This document shows positions 1 through 8,898 of a stretch of DNA of 64,000 bases, piece by piece; the stretch's first letter is position 1, and the number at the start of each line of letters is the position of its first letter. The stretch spans positions 62,001-126,000 of the forward strand of contig JARGPN010000015.1 in the NCBI GenBank assembly GCA_029213045.1, read 5' to 3'. This stretch comes from Alcanivoracaceae bacterium (GTDB taxonomy: Bacteria > Pseudomonadota > Gammaproteobacteria > Pseudomonadales > Alcanivoracaceae). The position numbers and the translations under genes are program-made. The notes below the pieces were generated by a model. It was given only the letters and a program-made list of their open reading frames with translations, was not told the DNA's origin and did not search any database.

Positions 1-941
1 CCGACATGTATTTCTTTCCCGATGCCATTGCCCGCGCCTCTGTTGAAGCGGGATTACGCGTCACGGTGTTCAGTCCAATTCTCGACTTCCCCACCCCAAT
101 GGGACAAGGCCCGGATGACTATTTAAAGATGGCGCTTGCCTCGCACGATACGTGGCGCTACGAAGCGCTGGTCAATGTTGGCTTCGGCCCACACGCACCT
201 TACACAGTGTCTGATGAGCCCTTACAGAAAGTCGTGACATGGGCTGAAGAACTCGATGCGCCAATCATGATGCACATTCATGAAACCGCGTTTGAAGTGC
301 AATCAGCGCAAGAAAGCACTGGGCAACGACCACTCGCGCGGCTGCACCAGCTTGGTCTGCTGTCACCGCGGATGCTTGCTGTCCACATGACGCAGTTAAC
401 GGATGACGAAATAAAGCTGGTTGCCGAAACGGGCACCTCTGTCGTGCATTGCCCTGAGTCCAACCTGAAACTCGCCAGTGGCTTTTGCGCCGTTGAAGCG
501 CTACGCCAACACGGCGTCAATCTGGCACTCGGCACAGATGGTGCGGCGTCAAACAATGATGTAGATATGATTGGTGAGTTACGCACTGCGGCACTGCTTG
601 CGAAAGGTGTCGCAGGGTCTGCTGATGCACTGCCGGCCTCCGCCGCATTAGAGATGGCAACCCTCGGCGGCGCTCGCGCGCTCGGCCTAGATCAACAAAT
701 TGGATCCCTGGTGCGAGGCAAACAGGCCGACGTGATTGCCATCGACCTAGGCGCAGTGGAAACCCAGCCTGTGTTTGATCCGTTAGCACAAATTGTTTAT
801 GCCGCTGGCCGCTCACAAGTCACCCACACATGGGTTGCCGGGCGCTGCCTTATGGCAGACCGTGAACTCAAAACACTTAACGAAGCTCGGGTGCTGCGCG
901 ACGCGCATGCATGGGGCGAGAAAATTGCCGGAGACAAATAA
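1..941 (+). CDS. TRZ/ATZ-type amidohydrolase (MTA/SAH deaminase-like), 5' end outside window
   Basis: The frame is open from the first base, so the N-terminal part, including the usual first HxH metal pair, lies outside the window. What remains holds the later metallo-amidohydrolase signatures: a metal-ligand region MHIHETAFE, the HCPESNLKL motif with its SNLKLASG, and LGTDGAASNN, whose Asp is the general base and metal ligand. This pattern is known from methylthioadenosine / S-adenosylhomocysteine deaminases and TRZ/ATZ hydrolases, which deaminate purine-type substrates in the cytoplasm. The stop codon is directly followed by the ubiG start, so the two are surely co-transcribed, as in Pseudomonas. 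The exact substrate cannot be told from this fragment. Confidence 0.85.
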   Translation, partial: DMYFFPDAIARASVEAGLRVTVFSPILDFPTPMGQGPDDYLKMALASHDTWRYEALVNVGFGPHAPYTVSDEPLQKVVTWAEELDAPIMMHIHETAFEVQSAQESTGQRPLARLHQLGLLSPRMLAVHMTQLTDDEIKLVAETGTSVVHCPESNLKLASGFCAVEALRQHGVNLALGTDGAASNNDVDMIGELRTAALLAKGVAGSADALPASAALEMATLGGARALGLDQQIGSLVRGKQADVIAIDLGAVETQPVFDPLAQIVYAAGRSQVTHTWVAGRCLMADRELKTLNEARVLRDAHAWGEKIAGDK

Positions 942-1649
942 ATGACGGCGACCAATGTCGATCCAAATGAAATTGCCAAGTTTGAAGAGCTGGCTGAACG
1001 CTGGTGGGATCCGAACTCAGAGTTTCGCCCGCTCCATGAAATTAATCCGCTTCGCCTAAATTACATTGATGAACGCGTAAACCTGCCTGAAAAAAAAATC
1101 ATTGATATCGGCTGTGGCGGCGGGCTCGTTTCAGAAGGCATGGCGCGGCGCGGGGCCACCGTTACCGGCATTGATTTAGGCGAAGCGCCGCTTGCCGTGG
1201 CACGGTTGCACGCCGAAAAAGAAGGCATTGACGTTGAATACCTGAAAATTCCGGCTGAACAAATCGCTGAAGAACGCGAGGGTCAATACGATGCGGTGAC
1301 CTGTCTCGAAATGCTAGAGCACGTACCCGATCCGGCGTCGATCATTGCTGCCTGCGCGCGACTCGTAAAGCCCGGTGGACAAATCTTTTTTTCTACCATT
1401 AATCGCAACCCGAAAGCGTTTTTATTCGCCATTGTCGGTGCAGAATACGTTTTGCGCCTATTGCCACGCGGCACACACGAATACAAAAAATTTATTCGTC
1501 CGTCTGAGCTCGCCGCATGGTGCCGCGACGCAGGATTGCAAGTACGCGACACCACGGGCATGACCTACAACCCATTAACCGAGGTCTATCGACTAGGCCG
1601 CGACGTGGACGTTAACTATTTAATGTATGCGGTTAAACCCCATGCCTGA
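942..1649 (+). CDS. ubiG: Ubiquinone biosynthesis O-methyltransferase UbiG
   Basis: A 235-residue class I SAM-dependent methyltransferase of the usual UbiG length. The glycine-rich SAM motif DIGCGGG is at residues 55-61, an acidic TGID follows at the end of the second strand, and the typical [11 protein letters not shown] opening is present. UbiG carries out both O-methylation steps of ubiquinone synthesis at the inner membrane face. The ATG follows the preceding stop codon with no gap, and the gene overlaps the next one by 8 bases, so it is the middle gene of an operon with the amidohydrolase and mupP. The assignment rests on motif pattern and gene order. Confidence 0.93.
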   Translation: MTATNVDPNEIAKFEELAERWWDPNSEFRPLHEINPLRLNYIDERVNLPEKKIIDIGCGGGLVSEGMARRGATVTGIDLGEAPLAVARLHAEKEGIDVEYLKIPAEQIAEEREGQYDAVTCLEMLEHVPDPASIIAACARLVKPGGQIFFSTINRNPKAFLFAIVGAEYVLRLLPRGTHEYKKFIRPSELAAWCRDAGLQVRDTTGMTYNPLTEVYRLGRDVDVNYLMYAVKPHA

Positions 1650-2298
1650 TGCCGTATTTTTCGATCTCGACGGAACATTAATCGACACGGCACCAGACTT
1701 TTATACCGTGATCAACAACACGCTGGCGCAAGCCGGGCGCGACCCTGTGAGCTTTAACGCCGTGCGTGAACAAGTCTCAAACGGTGCGCGCGCAATGATA
1801 GGATTGGGATTTGGCTTGCAGCCCGGCGATGAGAAGTTTGACTATTGGCTAAACCAATTTCTGGACCAATACGCTGAGCACCTTGCTGTGGACACCGTGC
1901 TTTTTCCTGGCATGGACACTGTGCTTAACAAGCTCGATGCCGCCAATATTCCATGGGGTATTGTGACGAATAAGCCTTCTCGTTTTACCTTGCCCGTATT
2001 AAAAGGGTTGCAGCTCGATCAGCGCGTTGGCCCTGTGATTTGCCCCGACGATGTCGTGCTGCGCAAGCCAGACCCAGAAGGTCTATTTATGGCGGCGAAG
2101 CAAACAAACAGTGACCCATCTCGGTGTATTTATGTTGGCGATCACGATAGAGATATCGCCGCGGGCCGCAATGCAGGTATGACAACCATTGCTGTGCTGT
2201 TTGGCTATATCGATGCGACGGAAAACCCTGCTGATTGGCGCGCCGATCATTATGTTGAGCACGCGGATGACCTGCTACCGTTACTGTCTTTGACGTAA
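1642..2298 (+). CDS. mupP: HAD phosphatase, MupP/Gph-like (N-acetylmuramate 6-phosphate phosphatase)
   Basis: HAD-superfamily hydrolase of 218 residues. Motif [10 protein letters not shown] holds the two catalytic Asp residues (8 and 10), motif II is the Thr of IVTNKP, the motif III Lys is in KPDPEG, and the motif IV acidic pair is in YVGDHDRD. A small alpha-helical cap fits between motifs I and II. In Pseudomonas the gene after ubiG is mupP, which dephosphorylates MurNAc-6-phosphate in a peptidoglycan recycling route that bypasses de novo synthesis; I transfer that role on synteny. Phosphoglycolate phosphatase (gph) is the alternative. I chose the ATG at 1642 over 1627 because it places DxDGT at the usual distance from the N-terminus. 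It overlaps ubiG by 8 bases. Confidence 0.82.
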   Translation: MPDAVFFDLDGTLIDTAPDFYTVINNTLAQAGRDPVSFNAVREQVSNGARAMIGLGFGLQPGDEKFDYWLNQFLDQYAEHLAVDTVLFPGMDTVLNKLDAANIPWGIVTNKPSRFTLPVLKGLQLDQRVGPVICPDDVVLRKPDPEGLFMAAKQTNSDPSRCIYVGDHDRDIAAGRNAGMTTIAVLFGYIDATENPADWRADHYVEHADDLLPLLSLT

Positions 2299-2393
2299 CC
2301 AGCCGATTTACTTTTTAGTACGCGCCACCACGACAATTTGGACAAACTTGTTTGTAAAAATGTGGCGAAACATGATGCTTGTAGGAACACACC

Positions 2394-3161
2394 ATGACAG
2401 ATGTGCAGCAATACGCCTTTGATTACCAATGCCCCGAGCAGGCACTCGCGAACCGCGTGATTCTTGTGACAGGTGCCGGAGACGGCATCGGCAAAGCAGT
2501 CGCGTTAGATCTGGCGCGCAAGGGCGCGACGGTTATTTTACTCGGGCGCACGCAGGAAAAGCTCGAAGCCGTCTACGACCAAATCAAAGCCGAAGGCGGT
2601 GCCGAACCCGCCATGGCTCCGGTGAATTTAGAAGTGGCGCGCCCTCAAGATTATGAAGAGCTAGCAAATTTATTTGAAAAAGAATTCGGCTGCATCGACG
2701 GCATTTTGCACAATGCTTCGATATTGGGTGAAATCACACCCATCGAACAATACGGCTATAGCACTTGGGAAACGGTCATGCAGGTCAACGTGAACGCGGC
2801 GTTTTACCTGACTCGCGCATTGCTGCCATTACTGATGAAATCAGACGATGCATCAGTAGTCTTCACCTCATCCAGCGTTGGTCGTAAAGGCCGCGCATTT
2901 TGGGGCGCCTATGCAGTCAGCAAATTCGCCACTGAAGGCCTAATGCAGGTACTAGCTGACGAGCTAGAGAACGTCTCGAATGTGCGAGTGAACTCCTTAA
3001 ACCCCGGCGCCACCCGCACAGCCATGCGCGCCCTCGCCTATCCCGCCGAAGACGCTGGCACACTGAAGGCCCCGTCAGACATCACCGCTCCGTACCTTTA
3101 TCTACTTGGCCCCGCTAGCACTGGCATTACCGGCCAAGCAATCAACGCACAACCACGCTAA
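2394..3161 (+). CDS. yciK: YciK-family short-chain dehydrogenase/reductase
   Basis: Classical SDR of 255 residues with the cofactor motif TGAGDGIG near residues 25-32, a Rossmann HNAS motif, a catalytic Ser in FTSSSVG and the YxxxK pair in YAVSK. The YciK family carries this gene order (ubiG-mupP-yciK) in Pseudomonas and relatives. The substrate is not established. A good ribosome site (AGGAA) precedes the ATG by 8 bases. A 95-base gap separates it from mupP, so it may have its own promoter. Confidence 0.88.
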   Translation: MTDVQQYAFDYQCPEQALANRVILVTGAGDGIGKAVALDLARKGATVILLGRTQEKLEAVYDQIKAEGGAEPAMAPVNLEVARPQDYEELANLFEKEFGCIDGILHNASILGEITPIEQYGYSTWETVMQVNVNAAFYLTRALLPLLMKSDDASVVFTSSSVGRKGRAFWGAYAVSKFATEGLMQVLADELENVSNVRVNSLNPGATRTAMRALAYPAEDAGTLKAPSDITAPYLYLLGPASTGITGQAINAQPR

Positions 3162-3179
3162 CTCTCTGCGGCGGCACAA

Positions 3180-3193
3180 GTGACTAAAGTCAC
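3180..3193. promoter_or_regulatory. 14-bp perfect palindrome GTGACTAAAGTCAC-type site (copy 1)
   Basis: The 12-base core TGACTAAAGTCA lies about 190 bases upstream of the first solute-binding-protein gene, in a 219-base gap with no gene. The same 12 bases occur as a palindrome at 7695-7706, upstream of the lipoprotein gene of the same putative transport system. A palindrome shared by two units of one system suggests a common transcription factor. The factor is unknown. Confidence 0.4.
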
Positions 3194-3380
3194 GAATGTC
3201 GCCCACTTCAGTGACAACACTGACCACAAAAAACCGCGCTTATGCCAAGCTCTCTTAGTCACAAGCGTGCATACTGACGACGCTGTCTTTAAGGGTCGCA
3301 TTAAACTGCGAGGCAGCAATTACGTCCTTCTCCTCTAATATCTCACTGCTTACAGAAGGCGTTTACAACGGAGTTTAATA

Positions 3381-4559
3381 ATGAAAAAAATACTTCTCTC
3401 GTTTTCTTTAATGTGCGCAACAGTTATCGCATCGGCTGGCAGCGAATTTCCGCTGACACCGCAGCAACAGAAGAGTCTTAAAGAGGCATTACCCGGCGTA
3501 ACCCTCAGTGACGGCCAAATCGAAGCGCTCCGAGACGTTTTCTATACTCACGACCAATCGGTGCGTGTCCGCATTAAAGCAATCAGCAAAATGATTGGCG
3601 TCGATCAAATGCCCCCCGGTGAACGCTTACACCGTCGCATCTGCATCTGGGACATTGTTGGCAGGAACGGCCCTGTCTTTACCGCAGCACAAGAACAACG
3701 CGCATTAGCCTTGGAATATGGCGTCAATCTGGAAATGATTCCTTATACCAATGAATCGGTCATGGTCGACGAATTTAAAGCGGGTCGTTGCGACGCGGCG
3801 CTGATGAGTGGATTACGCGCGCGTTTATTTAATTCATACACAGGCACAGTGGACGCCATTGGTGCCGTGCCAGATCAAAAACATATGCGCGTGTTACTTG
3901 AAGTCCTCGCCGACCCGCGACAAGCCGGCAAAATGGTCAGCGGCGACTACGTTATCATGGGAATCTTTCCCGCCGGCGGCGCCTACATTTTTGTAAATGA
4001 TAAAAGCATTAGCACACTCGCTAACGCCGCAGGCAAAAAAGTAGCGGTATTGGACTACGATCCAATGCAAGCCAACATGGTTGCAGCGATCGGCGCTACT
4101 CCCATTGCTACAGACATTGTGTCCGCACCAAACAAATTCAATAACGGTATTGTCGATGTACTTGCCGCGCCATTGGTGGCATACGAACCACTCGAGCTCC
4201 ATCGCGGCATGGGCAAAAACGGCGGCATCGTTGACTACCCTTTAACGCAGCTCACCATGCAGCTAATCGGCCATAAAGAAAGTTTTCCCAATGAAGTGTC
4301 ACAGATCATTCGAGAGGCCGTGTTAGAAAGCTATGACATGATCATCGAACGATTAAAGCAAGAAGAAAAACGGGTGCCAGACCATTGGTGGATTAAAATT
4401 CCTCCCAATGAAAAACGTGAATATGAAGTCATGATGGAAGCGGCGCGCGTTAGCCTAAGAGATCAGAAATACTACGATGGTGAAATGCTCACCCTGCAAA
4501 GAAAAATTCGCTGCAAGCTCGATGTGTCACGACCAGAATGCGCGGACCCAGGCGAGTAA
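3381..4559 (+). CDS. AdeT-type putative solute-binding protein, paralogue 1 (with extra N-terminal domain)
   Basis: A 392-residue exported protein. A signal peptide (MKKILLSFSL... ending ASA at 17-19) is followed by an extra helical segment of about 60 residues, then the binding-protein fold starting at RICIWDIVG (86-94). Family hallmarks seen in all four paralogues here are K/R-x-C-[IV]-[FW]-D, KAG-x-CDAAL, a KVAVLDYD strand, FNNG-x-VD, an NGGI segment, a WW near residue 330, and a C-terminal pair of Cys in IRCKLD and EC. These resemble Acinetobacter AdeT1/AdeT2, annotated as efflux components but built like TRAP periplasmic binding proteins. It probably captures a small anionic ligand in the periplasm. 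Ribosome site GGAG. The second paralogue follows after 64 bases. Confidence 0.75.
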   Translation: MKKILLSFSLMCATVIASAGSEFPLTPQQQKSLKEALPGVTLSDGQIEALRDVFYTHDQSVRVRIKAISKMIGVDQMPPGERLHRRICIWDIVGRNGPVFTAAQEQRALALEYGVNLEMIPYTNESVMVDEFKAGRCDAALMSGLRARLFNSYTGTVDAIGAVPDQKHMRVLLEVLADPRQAGKMVSGDYVIMGIFPAGGAYIFVNDKSISTLANAAGKKVAVLDYDPMQANMVAAIGATPIATDIVSAPNKFNNGIVDVLAAPLVAYEPLELHRGMGKNGGIVDYPLTQLTMQLIGHKESFPNEVSQIIREAVLESYDMIIERLKQEEKRVPDHWWIKIPPNEKREYEVMMEAARVSLRDQKYYDGEMLTLQRKIRCKLDVSRPECADPGE

Positions 4560-4623
4560 ACTCACGGCAATGCTAACGGCCGCGTTTTTCTTCGCGCCAT
4601 TACATACAAATTATGAGGCCATA

Positions 4624-5853
4624 ATGCGATCAGCAAAAGCACGCCAACTAAAAGTATCGAAGCGGCTGAACCGTTTAATCTCCAGCGTCGCGCTGAGCAT
4701 TGGCATAGCGTTGCCTTTTATTGCCAACGACGGCTTCGCCGCAGAATCCGTGCCCATGACCGCCACACAAAAAGCGGAGCTTTCTCGTGTTGCACCGGGG
4801 CTCAACATTACCCCTGAACTAGCAGCAAAACTTCGCGCTACCGCTTACGATCAATCACTCACTATCAATCAGCGCATTGAAGCCATTAGAGAACTAGCTG
4901 GTTACCCGAAAGGCGAGGCTATCCGCCGCAAAATTTGCATATGGGATATTGTCGGGCGCAGCGGCCCAGTATTCACGGCGGCGCAAGACCAGCGGTTACG
5001 CCTATTAGAGTATGGCGTTGATGTGGAAATGGTTCCCTATACCAGCGAAAGCGTTGTGCTTGAAGATTTAAAAGCAGGCATTTGCGACGCGGCGCTCATT
5101 AGTGGTTTGCGCGCTCGACTGTTTAATAAGTTCACTGGCACTGTTGATTCAGTTGGCGGGCTGCCAACCTCGAACCATATGCGCATCTTGTTGCAGGTAT
5201 TGGCCAGCCCGAAGTCGGCTGACAAAATGCAGAACAACGACTACGTGGTGATGGGCATTGCTCCCGCCGGTGGCGCATTCATTTTTGTGAATGACAAAAG
5301 CATCAGTAGCCTAGCGAAAGCTGCTGGAAAGAAAGTCGCCGTTCTCGATTACGACCCAACCCAGGCACGCATGGTTGCGCAAATCGGTGCGACACCCATC
5401 GCATCAGATATTGTGAGCGCGCCGAATAAATTTAATAACGGCGTTGTCGATGTGTTGGCGGCTCCGTTAATTGCCTACGAAGCGCTGGAGTTATACAAAG
5501 GCATGTCACCAAACGGCGGCATCGTAAACTACCCGCTGGCGCAGATTTCCATGCAGCTTATTGGTCGCAGTGATCGCTTCCCAAATGAAATTGCGCAGCT
5601 AGTAAGGGAAGCGTTTTTTCAGAATTACGATGTGATTATGAAGCGCATCAACGAGGAAGCAGCGAAAGTCCCTGCCAAATGGTGGATAGAAATTCCCGAC
5701 AAAGACAAGGTGGAATACGAGGTGATGATGCAGCAAGCGCGCATCCAATTACGCGATGAAAAATATTACGATGCTGACATGCTCACACTGCAACGGAAAA
5801 TTCGATGCAAGCTGGATCAGTCGCGGGCGGAATGCGCCAATCCTGTTGAGTAA
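4624..5853 (+). CDS. AdeT-type putative solute-binding protein, paralogue 2 (with extra N-terminal domain)
   Basis: A 409-residue paralogue of the preceding gene, nearly colinear with it, including the helical N-terminal extension that the copies at 8899 and 17254 lack. The export signal is long (about 40 residues, ending GFAA). The binding fold begins at KICIWDIVG, and the NGGI, WWIEIPDKDK and IRCKLD...EC segments are all present. The frame is open from further upstream, but I place the start at 4624. That ATG is preceded by GAGG at a proper distance and gives a proper signal peptide, whereas earlier starts would overlap the previous gene. It looks like a tandem duplication co-transcribed with paralogue 1. 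The ligand is unknown. Confidence 0.75.
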   Translation: MRSAKARQLKVSKRLNRLISSVALSIGIALPFIANDGFAAESVPMTATQKAELSRVAPGLNITPELAAKLRATAYDQSLTINQRIEAIRELAGYPKGEAIRRKICIWDIVGRSGPVFTAAQDQRLRLLEYGVDVEMVPYTSESVVLEDLKAGICDAALISGLRARLFNKFTGTVDSVGGLPTSNHMRILLQVLASPKSADKMQNNDYVVMGIAPAGGAFIFVNDKSISSLAKAAGKKVAVLDYDPTQARMVAQIGATPIASDIVSAPNKFNNGVVDVLAAPLIAYEALELYKGMSPNGGIVNYPLAQISMQLIGRSDRFPNEIAQLVREAFFQNYDVIMKRINEEAAKVPAKWWIEIPDKDKVEYEVMMQQARIQLRDEKYYDADMLTLQRKIRCKLDQSRAECANPVE

Positions 5854-6256
5854 CTGGGATCTTTAACGATATACCGGCCTGCAAGGCAGCCATCGCTTGC
5901 AGGCAAGCTCCCACAAGGGCCACATCGAGAAAGGTTGGCCGACTTGGCGACCTTCATTTTTCCTGAGAACTAAAAAGAACTGGGCACTCGCTTAGAAGGT
6001 CATCGCTTGCTGGCGAGCTCCCACGTGGGGCCTGCCTAGAAGGGATTGATTGGCTTTTTTGCCTTTGATTTTTCTGAGGACTTAGCAGGAAAAATTGATC
6101 GCTTAGGCTTCTCGTTTGCAAGCAAGCCCCACATCATTTGTAGCACCCTTGTGGGAGCTTGCCTGCAAGCGATTCAACGTTGACTAGTGCGCTAAGCGTT
6201 GGAACTCTTTCACACCTGTGTCGGTGCTCAATAAACCCAACGCCAATCACGTTACA
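5854..6256. repeat. REP-like repeat cluster A in a 400-base gap
   Basis: No gene is seen here. The gap holds at least three copies of a REP-like element containing CGCTTGC-AGGC-AAGCTCCCACA: 5891-5915 and 6001-6025 in one orientation and 6151-6173 in the other, plus a degenerate copy around 6112-6133. The copies differ by one or two bases. The arms can pair across opposite copies. Such elements are typical of intergenic regions in Pseudomonas and relatives. The cluster lies just past the converging ends of paralogue 2 and the ABC1 kinase gene. Confidence 0.85.
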
Positions 6257-7666
6257 TCAATGCAAAAAGCCTTTCGGCAAAGTCATGTCTTCCATGCCCG
6301 CCCAGATATCAACCCGCGCATCACCGAACACATCCAGCTCTGGCGCAAGCGCCTGCACATAACGATCAAAATACAAAAACTGTTTTAACAGCAGAGCGAA
6401 TTCGCGCGGAAACCGAATGCCATGCTGCTCACCGATATTAATTAAATCAAACAATAACCGATTTACTTCTCGATCATTACGATCGCCCTGAATCAAGGTA
6501 GTAGGGTCAACATTGACCAAACGATCTTGGAATTTTTCTATATCACGGGCCAACGCATCGACATCGACTTTTTCATTCGTCATGCCGATGGTCGCCATGC
6601 ATTCGGCAATTGCGCGATGATCGTTGCGGCCAATAGCATCGAAAAACTGCGCCATGGCTTCCCAAGTAGTTTTTCGAATACGCCCAACGATGCCAAAATC
6701 AATAAACCCTACTCGGCCATCTTTGAGCAGCATCAAATTTCCAGCATGCACATCCGCATGGAAGAAATCACATAACATCAAACTCGAAAACCACGTATTC
6801 AGGGCACTAATTAGCGTTTCAGCTGGATCGTCCGTGTAATCCTTCAACACTTCAATATCCGTTAGCGGAACGCCGTAAAAACGCTCCATCGTTAGCACAC
6901 GACCTGTGGTGTAATCCAAATAAGGCGTCGGTGCTACAGCGCGGTTGTTACCAGTGCTCTGCAAAAACTCATTGAATCGCTTGAGGTGATCCGCTTCTTG
7001 CAGAAAATCACACTCTTCCAGCATCGACGCCTGAAGCTCATCAATGACACCGGACACAGCGGCTCGGGAAAACCCCGGGGTGACCAGCTCCATCACGCGA
7101 GCTGCGAGGTAGATGAAATTGAAATCTGTCAGCAGCACATTGCGCACACCAGGCTTTTGCACCTTGATCACCACATCTTCACCGGTTTTCAGGCGAGCAG
7201 CGTGCACTTGGGCGATGGACGCAGATGCCAGCGGCTTAGGGTCAACCCAGCTATAAAGCTCTTCTAACGGCTTGCCCAGCTCCTCTTCCACGGTCTTACG
7301 AATAAAGTTAAAGGGCAGCACAGGCGTACGATCCAAGCACTTTTGGAACTCTTCGACGTAAGCCTCAGGGAATACCGAGGGTGAGCTGGCAATAAACTGC
7401 CCCAGCTTTATATAGGTCGTGCCTAATTCTTCGCACGTTTGACGCAATAACGTTGGCAGTGGCGGACGATTTCCGAGAAACCAGCTAGCCCCTGATTTGG
7501 CCAGCACAGAAACCGTCTGCAAGACTCTCACCCCGCCCAACGCACTGGTCAGCGCCAAACGCCAACCTGAACGGCTGTTCTCCAACCAAGCCCGAGTATC
7601 TGATGTTTCTGAGTTACCTGTCATATCAACGCTCTTATGCTCATTCATGGACCACATTTTCGACAA
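6257..7666 (-). CDS. ABC1/AarF/UbiB-family atypical kinase
   Basis: A 469-residue ABC1 (ADCK/UbiB) family protein. It shows the family KxGQ motif in YIKLGQF, the Ala-rich loop ASASIAQVHAA in place of the Gly loop, the ATP-binding Lys in VVIKVQKPG, the catalytic HADVHAGNLML and the metal site DFG in FIDFGIVG. Members support ubiquinone synthesis or lipid-linked processes through an ATPase or kinase activity. This one is shorter than UbiB and lacks obvious C-terminal membrane helices, so it is probably a second ABC1 protein and not the main UbiB. It is divergent from the lipoprotein gene at 7811, with a palindrome between them. An internal Met five residues in could be the true start. Confidence 0.85.
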   Translation of the reverse strand: MSKMWSMNEHKSVDMTGNSETSDTRAWLENSRSGWRLALTSALGGVRVLQTVSVLAKSGASWFLGNRPPLPTLLRQTCEELGTTYIKLGQFIASSPSVFPEAYVEEFQKCLDRTPVLPFNFIRKTVEEELGKPLEELYSWVDPKPLASASIAQVHAARLKTGEDVVIKVQKPGVRNVLLTDFNFIYLAARVMELVTPGFSRAAVSGVIDELQASMLEECDFLQEADHLKRFNEFLQSTGNNRAVAPTPYLDYTTGRVLTMERFYGVPLTDIEVLKDYTDDPAETLISALNTWFSSLMLCDFFHADVHAGNLMLLKDGRVGFIDFGIVGRIRKTTWEAMAQFFDAIGRNDHRAIAECMATIGMTNEKVDVDALARDIEKFQDRLVNVDPTTLIQGDRNDREVNRLLFDLINIGEQHGIRFPREFALLLKQFLYFDRYVQALAPELDVFGDARVDIWAGMEDMTLPKGFLH

Positions 7667-7693
7667 TAACGCTCAGAAATGACAGAGAATTCC

Positions 7694-7707
7694 ATGACTA
7701 AAGTCAT
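7694..7707. promoter_or_regulatory. 14-bp perfect palindrome (copy 2 of the shared TGACTAAAGTCA site)
   Basis: The same 12-base palindromic core as at 3181-3192, here flanked by A and T to make a 14-base perfect palindrome. It lies in the divergent gap between the ABC1 kinase (start 7666) and the lipoprotein gene (start 7811), so it could control either. The bases just downstream of both copies are also alike (CACGAATGTCG against ATTCACGTCGG). Confidence 0.4.
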
Positions 7708-7810
7708 TCACGTCGGAGTTTTGTAACGGCCAGCTTGTGCGCCACAGAGGCTTTGGGTAGTGTTTACGCCCGTTCCAATAACAATAATTTTTCCTGTCGG
7801 GAGCAATTAG

Positions 7811-8830
7811 ATGGTTTCCTTAGCTTGTCTGCGTTCAGCCAGTGCGCTGCGTATTTTAGTCATCGGGTCACTGGTCGCAGCGCTACAAGGCTGCGGCATG
7901 ATTTACAAAACCACCGGTGATGTACTGGTGAGTTTTGGTCGCGCCGAGATGGTGCCCTACATGATGTCCGATGATGATAGTCGCATCGCTTGTGCCGCCG
8001 GCGAAGCGCAAACCCCTCTCCTTCTCTCTTTCCAACGCGTCGGCTCACACCCAGACAAACTAGCAGTGCTTCTGTATGTCACTGCGGCAAGCTGTACTGA
8101 CGCCCTCGCCGCAGAAGAAGAGTTGCGTTACTTGCGCGCTGTTAAGCAAGGTAACGTGGCTGAAGCACAAGATGCCCGTACTGCACAAAAACGCTACGCC
8201 GCCATTTCAGCGCGTCGTCAGCACGAATCTTACCGTCGCATGATCGCAGCATATGAGCCTAAAGGCGAAGAGTGCCCTAAGCTTAAATCGGAGTTCGATC
8301 AGCTAGTTTGGCTAATTGGCAACCTCGGTGGCGTACAGGCACTCATCAATGATGGCGTGGCGGACGGCACCGTAGGCGTTCCTCGCGATCTAGCCGCTAA
8401 AGTTGAGCGTGGTGTAGCCTGCCTCGACAACGATCAGTGGTGGGGCGCTCCACGCGGCATCCGCGCGTCTATTTGGAACTTGCTACCAATGTTGGCACCT
8501 AAAAATGCTAAGCCTTGGGAAGAGCTTGAAATGGCAGCAGAAAAAGGCGCGAAAGCTGGCGTACGTTTAGGTAGCGCTATGTATGCATTGTCAGCCTACA
8601 GCAAGGGCGACAACGCGCGCTTACGCACAGCAATTCGCGGATATGCCGCCACCGATAAAGTGAACGCCGATTACCAAATTATCGACATCATGGCCGGCAC
8701 AATGGTGCGCACCATTTCCGATAAAATATGGACAGAAGCAACAGGCAAGCGTACGCCACTGGGCGGCCTAGGCACCTTCTGGGACGACGCGAAAAGCACG
8801 CCGTCAGTGAACATCGACGACCTGCTATAA
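7811..8830 (+). CDS. Putative TRAP-associated periplasmic lipoprotein (TAtT-like T component)
   Basis: A 339-residue protein with a lipoprotein signal: a hydrophobic stretch ends in LQGC with Cys28 as the lipidation site. The remainder is largely helical, with repeated Ala/Glu-rich helices and a segment RYAAISARRQ, fitting a TPR-like fold. TAtT proteins are helical lipoproteins encoded with TRAP binding proteins and permeases, first described in Treponema (TatT/TatP), and the same context is found here: a binding protein follows after 68 bases and the permease comes next. I infer that it docks with the binding protein in the periplasm. I did not recognise it from sequence alone with certainty. 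Start chosen for the GGGAG ribosome site. Confidence 0.6.
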   Translation: MVSLACLRSASALRILVIGSLVAALQGCGMIYKTTGDVLVSFGRAEMVPYMMSDDDSRIACAAGEAQTPLLLSFQRVGSHPDKLAVLLYVTAASCTDALAAEEELRYLRAVKQGNVAEAQDARTAQKRYAAISARRQHESYRRMIAAYEPKGEECPKLKSEFDQLVWLIGNLGGVQALINDGVADGTVGVPRDLAAKVERGVACLDNDQWWGAPRGIRASIWNLLPMLAPKNAKPWEELEMAAEKGAKAGVRLGSAMYALSAYSKGDNARLRTAIRGYAATDKVNADYQIIDIMAGTMVRTISDKIWTEATGKRTPLGGLGTFWDDAKSTPSVNIDDLL

Positions 8831-8898
8831 GGTTTTTGTCAGGCCAGTGACATTTGTTGCTGGCCGAAGTTTTGTACTATTTGGAGAACTTGGAATTT

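Noticed and set aside
4477-4623. Upstream extension of solute-binding protein 2 into the preceding gene
   Set aside because: It would overlap the end of paralogue 1 and bury the signal peptide; 4624 has a ribosome site and a normal leader.
8854-8898. Upstream extension of solute-binding protein 3 from an ATG at 8854
   Set aside because: The extra residues do not form a signal peptide; the ATG at 8899 gives a proper one with GGAG upstream.
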